From the NCBI RefSeq assembly GCF_001509475.1, contig NZ_LLZG01000416.1, positions 1-38,641 of the forward strand: a DNA stretch of 38,641 nucleotides, in the 5' to 3' direction. The DNA is from Streptomyces regalis. GTDB taxonomy: Bacteria; Actinomycetota; Actinomycetes; Streptomycetales; Streptomycetaceae. Below the pieces are notes generated by a model. That model searched no databases. It worked only from the letters and a program-made list of their open reading frames with translations, and was not told where the DNA came from. A program made the translations under genes and the position numbers. Shown here one piece after another: positions 22,713-31,169 of the stretch (positions are counted from its first letter, which is position 1; the number at the start of each line of letters is the position of its first letter).

Positions 22713-23681
22713 TCAGACGTCGATCCGCGACAGGCGGCGGATCATGATGAAGCCGACCGCGTACAGGCCGAACGCGATCAGCACCGCCGCCTGGCCGAGC
22801 GGCGAACCCGTCATGCGGTCCAGTGCGCCGTCCTTCACCCCGTTCATCAGGAACAGGGAGCCGACACCCATGACCGGGACCGCGTACGACGTCATGTTCA
22901 CCTGGGAGAGCTGGGTACGGACCTCGCGTCGCGTCTCCTTGCGCTCCTCCAGCGTCTCCGTGAGGTTGCGCAGCGCGCTCACCACTTGGCCGCCGGCCCG
23001 GTTGGACAGCACCAGCGTGGTCACCAGGACGACCAGCTCGCGGGACGGCAGGCGTTCCGCCAGCTCGCCCAGGGCGTCGTCCATGGAGGCGCCCAGCGCC
23101 AGTTGGTTGGAGACCTTGGCCAGTTCCTCGCCCGCCGGGGCCTCCAGCTCCTCCGCCGCCATGCCGATGGCCGTGCGCAGGGCGAGACCGGCGTGCGCCG
23201 CATTCGCCAGGATGCGGGCCAGTTCCGGGAGTTGGCTGATGAACTTCTCGATGCGCTTCTGGCGCTGCCAGTTGAGGAACTGGACAGCCGCCCCCACGCC
23301 GAGCAGGCCCGCGATCGGGCCGAAGAAGGGGGCCAGGGTGGCTTGGCCGATCAGCCACAGGCCCGCCACCGTCGCCAGCATGTAGGCGAAGAACTCGCCG
23401 GGGGTGACGTCCAGGCCGGTTGCCGCCAGCCGCAGCTCCAGCCGCTTTCCCAGCTTCGTACGGCGCAGGCGGCGGTCCAGGTCCGTGAAGCGGCGTCGGC
23501 GGCCGCCGGATCCGGTGATCTGGCCGGTGGCCGTCAGGCGGTCGACCAGGGCCTGGCGCTGGGCCCGGCCGGCGGCGTACGCGTGGACACCGACCACGGC
23601 CAGGGCGCAGGTCAGCAGGGCGACGCCGGTCGTGAGGGTGATGCGGGTCTGCAGGTCCATAGCGACGGTATGAGGTTCCAT
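22713..23681 (-). CDS. tadB: TadB, type II secretion system F family inner-membrane protein
   Basis: A 322-residue T2SF-family protein starting MEPHTVAMDLQTRITLTTGV, with GTAGGAA as ribosome site. Helices lie near 10-30, 95-135 and 290-315. The cytoplasmic domain reads ISQLPELARILANAAHAGLA, LRTAIGMAAEELEAPAGEEL, then SRELVVLVTTLVLSNRAGGQ, VVSALRNLTETLEERKETRR, the pattern of TadB. It acts with TadC as the platform for Flp pilus assembly and lies immediately downstream of cpaF (12 bases). Confidence 0.9.
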   Translation of the reverse strand: MEPHTVAMDLQTRITLTTGVALLTCALAVVGVHAYAAGRAQRQALVDRLTATGQITGSGGRRRRFTDLDRRLRRTKLGKRLELRLAATGLDVTPGEFFAYMLATVAGLWLIGQATLAPFFGPIAGLLGVGAAVQFLNWQRQKRIEKFISQLPELARILANAAHAGLALRTAIGMAAEELEAPAGEELAKVSNQLALGASMDDALGELAERLPSRELVVLVTTLVLSNRAGGQVVSALRNLTETLEERKETRREVRTQLSQVNMTSYAVPVMGVGSLFLMNGVKDGALDRMTGSPLGQAAVLIAFGLYAVGFIMIRRLSRIDV

Positions 23682-23693
23682 GGCAACGGGTTC

Positions 23694-25031
23694 CTACCTG
23701 GCTTCTCTGGTGGCGAGCTCGAGTGGGGACTGGGCGACGCCGAAGGCCTGGGGTATCGGCTGGCTCGCCATGTAGAGGCGGTCCGCGGTGCGGCGCGGGA
23801 GGGGGAAGTACGCGAAGGCGCCGTGGACGCGGCCGTCCGGCGTCATGGGCTGGGCGTGGAAGCGGGCCGCCGTCGCCAGGCGGTACGGCTCCGCGCCGTG
23901 GCTGTCCAGGAGGGCGATCTCGGTGATCCTGCGGGCGCCGTCCGGGAAACGGGTCAGCTGGATGATCACGTCCACCGCGCTGTTGATCTGGTCGTGCAGC
24001 GCCTCGAACGGGACCGTCACGTCGGACATGGACGCGAGGGTCTTCAGGCGCATCAGGGCGTCCTCCGTGCTGTTGGCGTGCACGGTGGCGAGGGAGCCGT
24101 CGTGGCCGGTCGACATCGCCTGGAGCATGTCCAGGGACTCGCCGCCGCGGACCTCACCGACGACGATGCGGTCGGGGCGCATGCGCAGGGAGTTGCGGAC
24201 CAGGTCGCGGATCGTGACCTGGCCCTTGCCCTCGACGTTCGGCGGGCGCGACTCCAGCCGGATCACATGGGACTGCTGGAGCTGGAGTTCGGCCGAGTCC
24301 TCGATGGTGATGATGCGCTCACGCTCGGGGATCAACCCCGACAGGGCGTTGAGCAGCGTGGTCTTTCCCGTGCCCGTCGCGCCCGAGACGATGATGTTGA
24401 ACTTCGCCTGCACCAGCCCGGCCAGCAGATACACCATCGGCTCGTCGAGCGAGCCGAGGCCGGTCATCTCGTGCAGGGTGAAGGAGCGGGGGAAGCGGCG
24501 GATCGTCAGGGTCGCGCCGGTGAGGGACAGCGGCGGGATGATGACGTTCACGCGCTCGCCGGACGGCAGACGGGCGTCCACCATCGGGTTGGACTCGTCG
24601 ACCCGCCGGTTCACGGTCGAGACGATCCGCTCGATCGTCTGCATCAGCTGGTCGTGGGAGGGGAAGCGCAGCGGCAACTGCTCGACGCGGCCCGCGCGTT
24701 CGACGAAGATCGCGTCCGGGCCGTTCACCATGATCTCGGTGATCGACGCGTCCTCCAGCAGCGGCTCCAGGATGCCGAGGCCGAGTGCCTCGTCGACGAC
24801 CCTGCGGATCAGCTGCGAGCGCTCGACCGTGGACAGCACCGGGCCCTCACGGCTGATGATGTGCCCGAGCACCCGCTCCAGGCGGGCGCGGCGCTCGGCC
24901 GCGGCCAGTGAGCTCATCTCCGCGAGGTCGATCTCCTCCAGGAGCTTGGCCCGGTACGAGGCGACCAGGTGGCCGTCCTCGCCCCGGCCGGGGTTCTCCT
25001 CGGGGGTGTTGATGCGTGACCTCAGGCTCAT
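23694..25031 (-). CDS. cpaF: CpaF/TadA family secretion ATPase
   Basis: A 445-residue cytoplasmic hexameric ATPase. The N-terminal part holds EALGLGILEPLLEDASITEI and MVNGPDAIFVERAGRVEQLP, typical of CpaF. Walker A is SGATGTGKTTLLNALSG near residue 220, the Asp box is ERIITIEDSAELQLQ, Walker B RMRPDRIVVGEVRGGESLDM, and the His box GHDGSLATVHANS. All catalytic elements are intact. It powers both extension and probably retraction of Tad pili through TadB/TadC. Start MSLRSRINTPEENPG follows the second TadE-like gene closely. Confidence 0.95.
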   Translation of the reverse strand: MSLRSRINTPEENPGRGEDGHLVASYRAKLLEEIDLAEMSSLAAAERRARLERVLGHIISREGPVLSTVERSQLIRRVVDEALGLGILEPLLEDASITEIMVNGPDAIFVERAGRVEQLPLRFPSHDQLMQTIERIVSTVNRRVDESNPMVDARLPSGERVNVIIPPLSLTGATLTIRRFPRSFTLHEMTGLGSLDEPMVYLLAGLVQAKFNIIVSGATGTGKTTLLNALSGLIPERERIITIEDSAELQLQQSHVIRLESRPPNVEGKGQVTIRDLVRNSLRMRPDRIVVGEVRGGESLDMLQAMSTGHDGSLATVHANSTEDALMRLKTLASMSDVTVPFEALHDQINSAVDVIIQLTRFPDGARRITEIALLDSHGAEPYRLATAARFHAQPMTPDGRVHGAFAYFPLPRRTADRLYMASQPIPQAFGVAQSPLELATREAR

Positions 25032-25043
25032 GTGGATCCTCGT

Positions 25044-25409
25044 TCAGTGGTCGAGCGGCATGGTCGCGGTCTTCCGGGCGTCGCCGAAGTCCCAGCCGGG
25101 GACGATCGACGGGATCTCGACGGTGGCGGTGACGGTGACCTCGTCGCCGCCTTCCGCGGCGTCACAGGCGACGGACAACCAGTCGCTGACCGCGTTCTGA
25201 CACCCTTCCTGGGCGGCACCGGGCTCCAGCGAGGCGGCGCGCGCCCCGGCCCGGGCCGCCGTGCCCGCCTGCTGGGCGGTGTAGGCGATCAGGCCGATCT
25301 GTACGCCGGCCATCGCGACGAGAATCAGGATCGGGATGAACCCGAGGTACTCGATGGCGACCTGGCCGCGGTCGCGCCGGGCTCTGCGGACTTCGGCGTC
25401 GTACGACAT
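25044..25409 (-). CDS. TadE-like pseudopilin
   Basis: A 121-residue protein starting MSYDAEVRRARRDRG. The prepilin site is RG then QVAIEYLGFIPILILV, with Glu at +5 and Tyr at +6, followed by a hydrophobic helix. TAQQAGTAARAGARAASLE is the TadE family helix. The secreted part has two cysteines (EGCQNAV, VACDAAE) that may form a disulfide and a strand EVTVTATVEIPSIVPGWDFG. TadE and TadF are minor pseudopilins processed by the same peptidase as Flp. The gene is one base behind the other TadE-like gene. Confidence 0.85.
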   Translation of the reverse strand: MSYDAEVRRARRDRGQVAIEYLGFIPILILVAMAGVQIGLIAYTAQQAGTAARAGARAASLEPGAAQEGCQNAVSDWLSVACDAAEGGDEVTVTATVEIPSIVPGWDFGDARKTATMPLDH

Positions 25410-25410
25410 C

Positions 25411-25806
25411 TCAGTCCTTCTCCTCCTGCACGGCCCCCGCGTGGCCCTCGACGGTGAACGGGAAGCCGATCGAGCCGGGGAAGAGGACGGGCACCTCCAG
25501 GCGCACATCGGCCGTCACGTAAAGGCCGTCAGCCTCGCACTGCACACTTGCGCCGCCCTCCCACGCGCCCGGCAGATGCCGCAGCCCCGCCTCCTCGCAG
25601 GCCGCCTGCCCCTCGGAGGCCGCCCCGGCCCGCGCCGCCTCGTCCGCGGCGTTCCCCGCCAGCGAGAACGTGTATCCCAGCAGCACGAACTGCCACAGCA
25701 GCACCAGCGTCAGGATGATCAGCGGGGTCATGCCGAGGAACTCCACGGTCACCTGGCCCCGGTCGTCCCTGAGAGCCGGTTCACAGGCCCTCAGCCGCCG
25801 CCTCAC
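25411..25806 (-). CDS. TadE-like pseudopilin (second)
   Basis: A 131-residue protein from the GTG at 25806, which overlaps the cpaE stop (GTGA). The N-terminus RRRLRACEPALRDDRG precedes the prepilin site, RG then QVTVEFLGMTPLIILTLVLL, with Glu +5 and Phe +6. NAADEAARAGAASEG follows the helix, as in TadE. Two cysteine sites (AACEEAG, VQCEAD) lie in the secreted part, ending in a strand LYVTADVRLEVPVLFPGSIG. It forms a pair with 25044-25409; both resemble each other in layout and probably arose by duplication. Confidence 0.85.
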   Translation of the reverse strand: MRRRLRACEPALRDDRGQVTVEFLGMTPLIILTLVLLWQFVLLGYTFSLAGNAADEAARAGAASEGQAACEEAGLRHLPGAWEGGASVQCEADGLYVTADVRLEVPVLFPGSIGFPFTVEGHAGAVQEEKD

Positions 25807-27068
25807 CGCCCCAGCTCCTTGCGCCGCCGGAACGTCAGCGCCGCCCGGTCCCCGGCCCGCGCCCGGCCGTTGCGGCGCTGCTGGGCGGCGGCCTCGGTGC
25901 CCTTGACCAGCCCCAGCTCCCCCGCGAGCGCCCACAGGGCCTGCTTGACCGACCCCTTGCTGTCCAGCTCGTGCACCCGGCCGGCGTCTACCGCGCCCTG
26001 GAGTTCCTTGAAGTTGGCGGGGATCGCGGTGCTCGCGATGCCCGTGCCGGTGATCCGCTGGATCAGGGCGGGCTGGATCTCGGTGGCGCGCGAGTAGCGG
26101 TTGACGACGATGGTGGTCTCCTCCGCCTTGCGGATCTGCAGGCGGTCCCACATCCGCACGGTGCGTTTGGCGCCGCGCACCGCGACCACGTCCGGGGTGG
26201 CGACGAGGAGCGCGGTGTCGGCCATCTCCACGGCGGCCGCGCTCGCGCCGGTCAGCTGGGCGCCGCAGTCGACGACGACGACCTCGTAGCGGGAGCGCAG
26301 GGCGGTGACGATGTGGCGGGCGGCGCGGTCGGTGACCTCCTCGCCGCGCTCGCCGTCGCCGGGGGCGAGGAGCAGGGCGAGACCGGTGTCGTGCCGGAAC
26401 ACCGCGTCCGCCAGCACGCGCGGCGTGATGTCGTTGATGGTGGCGAGGTCGACGACCGAGCGGCGGAACTGGATGTCCAGGTAGGCGGCGATGTCACCGG
26501 TCTGCAGGTCCATGTCGAGCAGGGCGGTGCTGCGGCCCGACGCCTGGGCGGCGAGGGCGAGTTGGATGGCCGTGAGGGTGGTCCCTACCCCGCCCTTCGC
26601 GCCGCTCACCGTCACGACCGTGCCGCCGACGCCGCTGAACACCTCGCCGCCGGCGCCCAGATGCCGCCGTACGCCCACCGACCACTGGGCCACCGCGTTG
26701 ACGCGGCTGGCGAGCTCCTCGTAGCTCAGCGGGAGGGCGACCAGGCCTCGCGCGCCGTAGTCCATGGCGGCCTGGAAGAGGCCGGGGCCGGCGTCGGAGG
26801 TGACGAGGATGACGCCCACCGCGGGGAAGCGCAGGGCGACCTCGCGGATGAGTTCCAGGGCCGGGACGGGGCCGATGCGCTCGTGGACGACGACGACCTC
26901 GGGCAACTCGTCGATGGACTCGGCGGCCAGGCGCGCGAGAGTGTCGACGAGCTGGGTGGAGTCGGCCACCGGGGCCACCGGCTCGGCGTCGGGGAGCTGG
27001 CTGAGCAGCGTCGTGAGGGACCGGACCGCGTCCGCGTCGCCGACAGCCGGGAGGATCCTCGTGGGCAT
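25803..27068 (-). CDS. cpaE: CpaE/TadZ-type ParA-like ATPase
   Basis: A 421-residue protein. Residues 1-140 form a receiver-like domain without phosphorylation site (VVVVHERIGPVPALELIREV, VGVILVTSDAGPGLFQAAMD, YGARGLVALPLSYEELASRV). The ATPase domain starts with VVTVSGAKGGVGTTLTAIQL, a deviant Walker A in which Thr replaces the second lysine, usual for CpaE/TadZ, followed by STALLDMDLQTGDIAAYL and VVVVDCGAQLTGASAAAVEM. These proteins place the Tad machine at a chosen cell site. It is preceded by cpaB and overlaps the next pseudopilin gene. Confidence 0.92.
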   Translation of the reverse strand: MPTRILPAVGDADAVRSLTTLLSQLPDAEPVAPVADSTQLVDTLARLAAESIDELPEVVVVHERIGPVPALELIREVALRFPAVGVILVTSDAGPGLFQAAMDYGARGLVALPLSYEELASRVNAVAQWSVGVRRHLGAGGEVFSGVGGTVVTVSGAKGGVGTTLTAIQLALAAQASGRSTALLDMDLQTGDIAAYLDIQFRRSVVDLATINDITPRVLADAVFRHDTGLALLLAPGDGERGEEVTDRAARHIVTALRSRYEVVVVDCGAQLTGASAAAVEMADTALLVATPDVVAVRGAKRTVRMWDRLQIRKAEETTIVVNRYSRATEIQPALIQRITGTGIASTAIPANFKELQGAVDAGRVHELDSKGSVKQALWALAGELGLVKGTEAAAQQRRNGRARAGDRAALTFRRRKELGR

Positions 27069-27077
27069 AGGGGCCTC

Positions 27078-27785
27078 TCACTTGTCCTTGGCGAGTTCGT
27101 AGGTGCGGTCCGTCGCGTCGACGTCGGATCCGGTACCGGGTGCCACCAGGGCGAGCCGGACCTCGTCGGCGAACGACTCGGCGTAGGTGATGCGCTGGGC
27201 GTCGATGGTCTGGAGCGCGAAGGTGATCGGGACGGCGTCGGTGGGCTCACGGTCGCGGTCGTCGGCGTCGGGCTTGAGGGCGGTCAGCTCGCCCACGTCG
27301 ATGACCCTGGCGTTCTCCACGATGAGCTTGGACTGGTCGGGGTCGCCGTCGCGCTGCCCCTCGAAGGTGGCGTAGACGTTGACCGTGGAACCCGGGGTGA
27401 TCTTGCCGGCCACGCCGGTCGCCGCGTCGATCATGATGGCGACCTCCTGCTCGCCCGACTTCAGGGCGGGCTGGTCGACGATCATGTCGCTCTGGAGCAG
27501 GGAGCCCTTCTGCAGGGTCGTGACGGCGATCTTGCCCTGGATCTCGCGGAGGTCGGTGACCGCGTTCTCCGACAGCCACCGCTCGGGCATCTCGATCTTC
27601 TCGAACTGGCCGGCGCCGAGCTGCGTGTAGGGGGCGACGCTCGTCTTGACCCGGTAGGCGGTGACCTCGGGACCGACCTTGGACTTCACGTCACTGATCA
27701 CGGAGAGGACGCCGGCGAAGGCGCCCAGGGCGCACACGATCGACAGGAGCAGGAGTATCACGCCGCGGCGCTGACGGGAGTTCAT
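27078..27785 (-). CDS. cpaB: CpaB/RcpC-type Flp pilus assembly protein with SAF domain
   Basis: A 235-residue protein starting MNSRQRRGVILLLLSIVCAL, one N-terminal transmembrane helix. The SAF domain follows: VTAYRVKTSVAPYTQLGAGQ, FEKIEMPERWLSENAVTDLR, IQGKIAVTTLQKGSLLQSDM. The RcpC-type domain reads EQEVAIMIDAATGVAGKITP, GSTVNVYATFEGQ and later PITFALQTIDAQRITYAESF. CpaB proteins bind wall or act as periplasmic scaffolds for Tad pili. It lies nine bases upstream of cpaE, and so in the same operon. Confidence 0.9.
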   Translation of the reverse strand: MNSRQRRGVILLLLSIVCALGAFAGVLSVISDVKSKVGPEVTAYRVKTSVAPYTQLGAGQFEKIEMPERWLSENAVTDLREIQGKIAVTTLQKGSLLQSDMIVDQPALKSGEQEVAIMIDAATGVAGKITPGSTVNVYATFEGQRDGDPDQSKLIVENARVIDVGELTALKPDADDRDREPTDAVPITFALQTIDAQRITYAESFADEVRLALVAPGTGSDVDATDRTYELAKDK

Positions 27786-27864
27786 GAACCGGACAACCTC
27801 ATTGGGGGAATCGGTCGGGAGCGGTCGAGTGGGGTCGGGTCGGCCTTGACTGACCGGGGTCCGG

Positions 27865-28707
27865 TCAGCCTGCGCGGGCCGGTTGTTCGTGGGTGGGCGG
27901 GAGGGCGGAGCAGAAGACGCAGCGGTCGCCGATGACGTCGATGCCGCACCAGTGACAGGAGTTCTGCCGTACCGAGGTGACGAGCTGGTAAAGGACCGAC
28001 AGGTCGGGCAGATAGGCGCAGAACTCGATCAGCTTGGGCGTCCCCCACCAGGTGGCCGACTCGGCGGGCAGCACCGCCTCGCGCAGGCCCTGCGCGTTCC
28101 AGACCTTGACCAGGTTGGAGGTGACCCAGTCGGACTGGAGCTGCCCCTGGGCGACCAGCATCGACGTGCGGAACTCCGGGCCGCTGAGGGTGGCTCCGGG
28201 GGCGATCCGGACCAGTTGCGGCGTCGGGTGGGCGAGCACGCCGAACTGGCTGCCGGGCACCCAGGACTTGGCGTGCGACTTGAGGTCCACGGGGACACGG
28301 TCGAGCTTGGCGACGGAGCCGAGGAGCGCTCCGGCGTGGATGTAGTGGGTGAGCAGCCGGCCGGCCGAGGCGAGGACGCCGGGGCTGAGGTCGCAGGAGG
28401 CCAGCTGCCGCAACTGGCGGGCGAGGACGGCGAGCCCGAGCGGGGGAAGTTCGGGCCGGAACACGGCGATACGGTCGCTCTCCAGCAGGGACCGCACGGT
28501 GTGCAGCCGCTGCTCCACGCCACGGGGGACGGCCCGCGAGCAGACGACGACCACATGGCCGTGCTGCTCGATCAGGGCCTGGATGCCCGCCAACGACCGC
28601 TCCAGGGGCTCCCGGTCGAGGTCGCCGAGCACGACGGCGGGCACGGTTCGCTCGTCCTGCGCCGGCAGCGCCATGTCGGCGCTGGTCACGGCAATGGCAG
28701 TTGGCAC
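27865..28707 (-). CDS. Conserved Tad-locus protein with C-terminal zinc ribbon
   Basis: A 280-residue soluble protein starting MPTAIAVTSADMALPAQDER. The N-terminal half is an alpha/beta layout with PAVVLGDLDREPLERSLAGI, HGHVVVVCSRAVPRGVEQRL and IAVFRPELPPLGLAVLARQL, which looks like a Rossmann-type fold without nucleotide-binding glycines. The C-terminus is a four-cysteine ribbon, CHWCGIDVIGDRCVFC. I do not know a function. It is the first gene of the leftward Tad set, 79 bases before cpaB, and divergent from the chitinase. Confidence 0.7.
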   Translation of the reverse strand: MPTAIAVTSADMALPAQDERTVPAVVLGDLDREPLERSLAGIQALIEQHGHVVVVCSRAVPRGVEQRLHTVRSLLESDRIAVFRPELPPLGLAVLARQLRQLASCDLSPGVLASAGRLLTHYIHAGALLGSVAKLDRVPVDLKSHAKSWVPGSQFGVLAHPTPQLVRIAPGATLSGPEFRTSMLVAQGQLQSDWVTSNLVKVWNAQGLREAVLPAESATWWGTPKLIEFCAYLPDLSVLYQLVTSVRQNSCHWCGIDVIGDRCVFCSALPPTHEQPARAG

Positions 28708-28869
28708 GCGCAGCTCCCCGATGACTTCATTGCGTGACTATCTGAGCACTGTATCCACGGCTCTGTGGCCGGAGAACAGCTTCTCTGCAGCCGGGAAGGA
28801 ACTCCTCTCGCACAAGTCAAGCCAATACGGGGCAAGTTACGCACACAAAGTCTCCACTACCGGAATCTC

Positions 28870-28899
28870 TTGACAGGTGAATTGGTCTGGACCAAGTTG
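28870..28899 (+). promoter_or_regulatory. Chitinase promoter with DasR-like operator
   Basis: TTGACA at 28870-28875 is a perfect -35 box; AAGTTG at 28894-28899 is a weak -10 candidate at 18-base spacing. Between them TTGGTC-TG-GACCAA (28882-28895) is a perfect 6-2-6 inverted repeat. The known DasR responsive element centres on TGGTCTAGACCA; this site differs by one base (TGGTCTGGACCA). DasR is the GntR-family repressor of chitin and N-acetylglucosamine use in Streptomyces, so the site should hold the gene off until amino sugars accumulate. Confidence 0.75.
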
Positions 28900-28905
28900 T
28901 TCAGC

Positions 28906-30612
28906 ATGCCTCTTGTCATGTCCATACGCGTCATGTCCCTACGCGCCAGATTCCGGGTGGCCGCGGTCACCGCCGCCCTCGCCCTCTCTTTCCTCCCCGC
29001 GGGCCAGGCCTCGGCCGCGGACGTCAACAACGCCAAGAACGCCGGCTTCGAGTCCGGCCTGAGCAACTGGACCTGCTCCGCGAACAGCGGCACGACCGTC
29101 TCCTCACCGGTGCACGGCGGCTCGACCGCGCTGAAGGCGACGCCGGCCGGGCAGGACAACGCCCGCTGTACCCAGGCGGTGGCGGTGAAGCCCAACTCGA
29201 CGTACACGCTGAGCGCGTGGGTGCAGGGCGGCTACACCTACCTGGGCGCGACGGGCACGGGCACGACCGACGTGTCGACCTGGACGCCGGACTCGACGGC
29301 CTGGCAGCAGCTGTCGACCACGTTCACCACCGGCGGCTCCACGACCTCCGTGACGGTGTACACGCACGGCTGGTACGGGCAGGCGGCGTACTACGCGGAC
29401 GACGTGTCGGTGTACGGCCCCGACGGCGGCGGTGGCACCGACCCCTCCCCCACGATCCCGGGGGCGCCGGGCGGCCTGTCCGTGTCGGGTACGACCTCCT
29501 CGTCGGTGTCGCTGGCCTGGAACACCGTCTCGGGCGCGACCGGCTACAACGTCTACCGCGACGGCACGAAGGTGACCGCGGTGACCGGCACCTCGGCGAC
29601 CGTCACCGGGCTCGCGGCCTCCACGTCGTACTCCTTCCAGGTCACGGCGACCAACGCGGCCGGTGAGTCCCCGAAGTCGGCGGCGGTGACGGGCACGACG
29701 AACACGCCGACCGGCCCCGGCCCCGCCCTCCCGAAGCACGCGGTGACCGGGTACTGGCAGAACTTCAACAACGGGGCGGCGGTCCAGAAGCTCGCCGACG
29801 TGCAGTCGCAGTACGACATCATCGCCGTCGCCTTCGCGGACGCGACCTCGACGCCGGGCGCGGTGACCTTCAACCTGGACTCGGCCGGGCTGGGCGGCTA
29901 CACGGTCGACCAGTTCAAGGCCGACATCAGGGCGAAGCAGTCCGCCGGGAAGAAGGTCATCGTCTCGGTGGGCGGCGAGCGCGGCACGGTGGCGGTGAAT
30001 GACGCGGCGTCGGCGGCGAACTTCGCGAACTCGGTGTACGCCCTCATGCAGACGTACGGCTTCGACGGCGTCGACATCGACCTGGAGAACGGCCTCAACG
30101 CCACCTACATGACGCAGGCGCTGCGCTCGCTCTCGGCGAAGGCGGGCTCGTCGCTGATCATCACGATGGCGCCGCAGACCATCGACATGCAGTCGACGTC
30201 GAACGCCTACTTCCAGACCGCGCTGAACGTCAAGGACATCCTCACGGTCGTCAACATGCAGTACTACAACAGCGGTTCGATGCTGGGCTGCGACGGCAAG
30301 GTCTACAGCCAGGGCTCGGTGGACTTCCTGACCGCCCTGGCCTGCATCCAACTGGAGGGGGGCCTGGCTCCGTCGCAGGTGGGGTTGGGGTTGCCGGCGT
30401 CGACGCGGGCGGCGGGGAGCGGGTACGTGTCGCCGTCGGTGGTGAACAGCGCGCTGGACTGCTTGACCAAGGGGACGAGCTGCGGCACCTTCAAGCCGTC
30501 GCGGACCCATCCCGACCTGCGGGGCGCGATGACGTGGTCGACCAACTGGGACGCGACGGCGGGCAACGCATGGTCGAGCGCCGTCGGCCCGCATGTGCAC
30601 GGGCTGCCGTAG
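28906..30612 (+). CDS. Secreted GH18 chitinase with carbohydrate-binding and FN3 domains
   Basis: A 568-residue enzyme from the ATG at 28906; ATGs at 28918 and 28933 are alternatives, none with a good ribosome site. The signal peptide ends near ASA-AD (about 37). Residues 38-172 are a beta-sandwich carbohydrate-binding module (NAGFESGLSNWTCSANSG and AAYYADDVSVYG). A fibronectin III domain lies at about 186-268 (PGAPGGLSVSGTTSSSVSLA). The GH18 barrel covers 277-568: KKVIVSVGG is the conserved strand 3, and FDGVDIDLEN holds the DxxDxDxE motif with catalytic Glu394. MQYYNSG matches the strand 6 motif. It cuts chitin by substrate-assisted retention. A DasR-like site lies in its promoter. Confidence 0.92.
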   Translation: MPLVMSIRVMSLRARFRVAAVTAALALSFLPAGQASAADVNNAKNAGFESGLSNWTCSANSGTTVSSPVHGGSTALKATPAGQDNARCTQAVAVKPNSTYTLSAWVQGGYTYLGATGTGTTDVSTWTPDSTAWQQLSTTFTTGGSTTSVTVYTHGWYGQAAYYADDVSVYGPDGGGGTDPSPTIPGAPGGLSVSGTTSSSVSLAWNTVSGATGYNVYRDGTKVTAVTGTSATVTGLAASTSYSFQVTATNAAGESPKSAAVTGTTNTPTGPGPALPKHAVTGYWQNFNNGAAVQKLADVQSQYDIIAVAFADATSTPGAVTFNLDSAGLGGYTVDQFKADIRAKQSAGKKVIVSVGGERGTVAVNDAASAANFANSVYALMQTYGFDGVDIDLENGLNATYMTQALRSLSAKAGSSLIITMAPQTIDMQSTSNAYFQTALNVKDILTVVNMQYYNSGSMLGCDGKVYSQGSVDFLTALACIQLEGGLAPSQVGLGLPASTRAAGSGYVSPSVVNSALDCLTKGTSCGTFKPSRTHPDLRGAMTWSTNWDATAGNAWSSAVGPHVHGLP

Positions 30613-30625
30613 GAGCCCTCTGTCC

Positions 30626-31039
30626 TCACCCCATGGGCCGGTAATGGCCAAGCACCCAGGCCAGCTGCGGGAACCACTCCTGCAGTCGCGCCCGGGGCTT
30701 CGCCTCCACCCCGCACTCGTAGAACCTGCCGTCCATGTGGACCACGGCGACCATCAGGGCCTTGCCGTCCGGGCTCGCCTTGTAGTGGACGCTGCGGATC
30801 TCGGGCCAGTGGAACTCGATCGTGAGGCCGGACATCTCGAAGGCGACGCCGGACGCGTCGACGACGACGGAGTTGCGCTTGTCGACGGCCAGGAAGTCCG
30901 GGCCGGCCGGAGGAGCCGGTTGGGGCGGGACCGGGGCGTACGGCGGCTGCGGGGCGTACTGCGGTGGGGGCGGGCCGAAGCCCGGGACGGGCGGGGGGCC
31001 GAAGCCCGGGACGGGTGGTGGTGCCGGCTGCTCGGTCAT
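30626..31039 (-). CDS. Small proline-rich protein with C-terminal globular domain
   Basis: A 137-residue protein starting MTEQPAPPPVPGFGPPPVPG. The first 48 residues are Pro/Gly/Tyr-rich, with two PPPVPGFG repeats. The rest is a compact beta domain (FLAVDKRNSVVVDASGVAFE, MSGLTIEFHWPEIRSVHYKA, ALMVAVVHMDGRFYECGVEA, LQEWFPQLAWVLGHYRPMG) that resembles a PH-like fold common in Streptomyces hypothetical proteins. It converges with the chitinase with only 13 bases between stops and is divergent from the sigma factor gene. Function unknown. Confidence 0.7.
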   Translation of the reverse strand: MTEQPAPPPVPGFGPPPVPGFGPPPPQYAPQPPYAPVPPQPAPPAGPDFLAVDKRNSVVVDASGVAFEMSGLTIEFHWPEIRSVHYKASPDGKALMVAVVHMDGRFYECGVEAKPRARLQEWFPQLAWVLGHYRPMG

Positions 31040-31169
31040 CCGTCGGATCCTCGGTCCTTGTGCTCGCGGTGAGCTTTTTCTGTGCTGCGGTGAAACATTC
31101 TCCCTGCCCTGCCGCATCAGTGAAGTGAGGACCTCTTCTACAGCCGGCACACAGCAACAGGGGGAACGT

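Noticed and set aside
21333..24911. Very long open stretch on the + strand opposite the Tad genes
   Set aside because: It is the antisense of tadC, tadB and cpaF, with composition dictated by GC-rich codons; no domain is seen in it and the opposite strand genes are clear.
25971..27935. 654-codon + strand open stretch opposite cpaE and cpaB
   Set aside because: Shadow of two genes with definite family motifs.
31075..31135. Possible self-regulated promoter (TGAAAC and CGCATC) before the sigma factor
   Set aside because: Spacing is plausible but neither box matches a consensus I can name for this sigma family.
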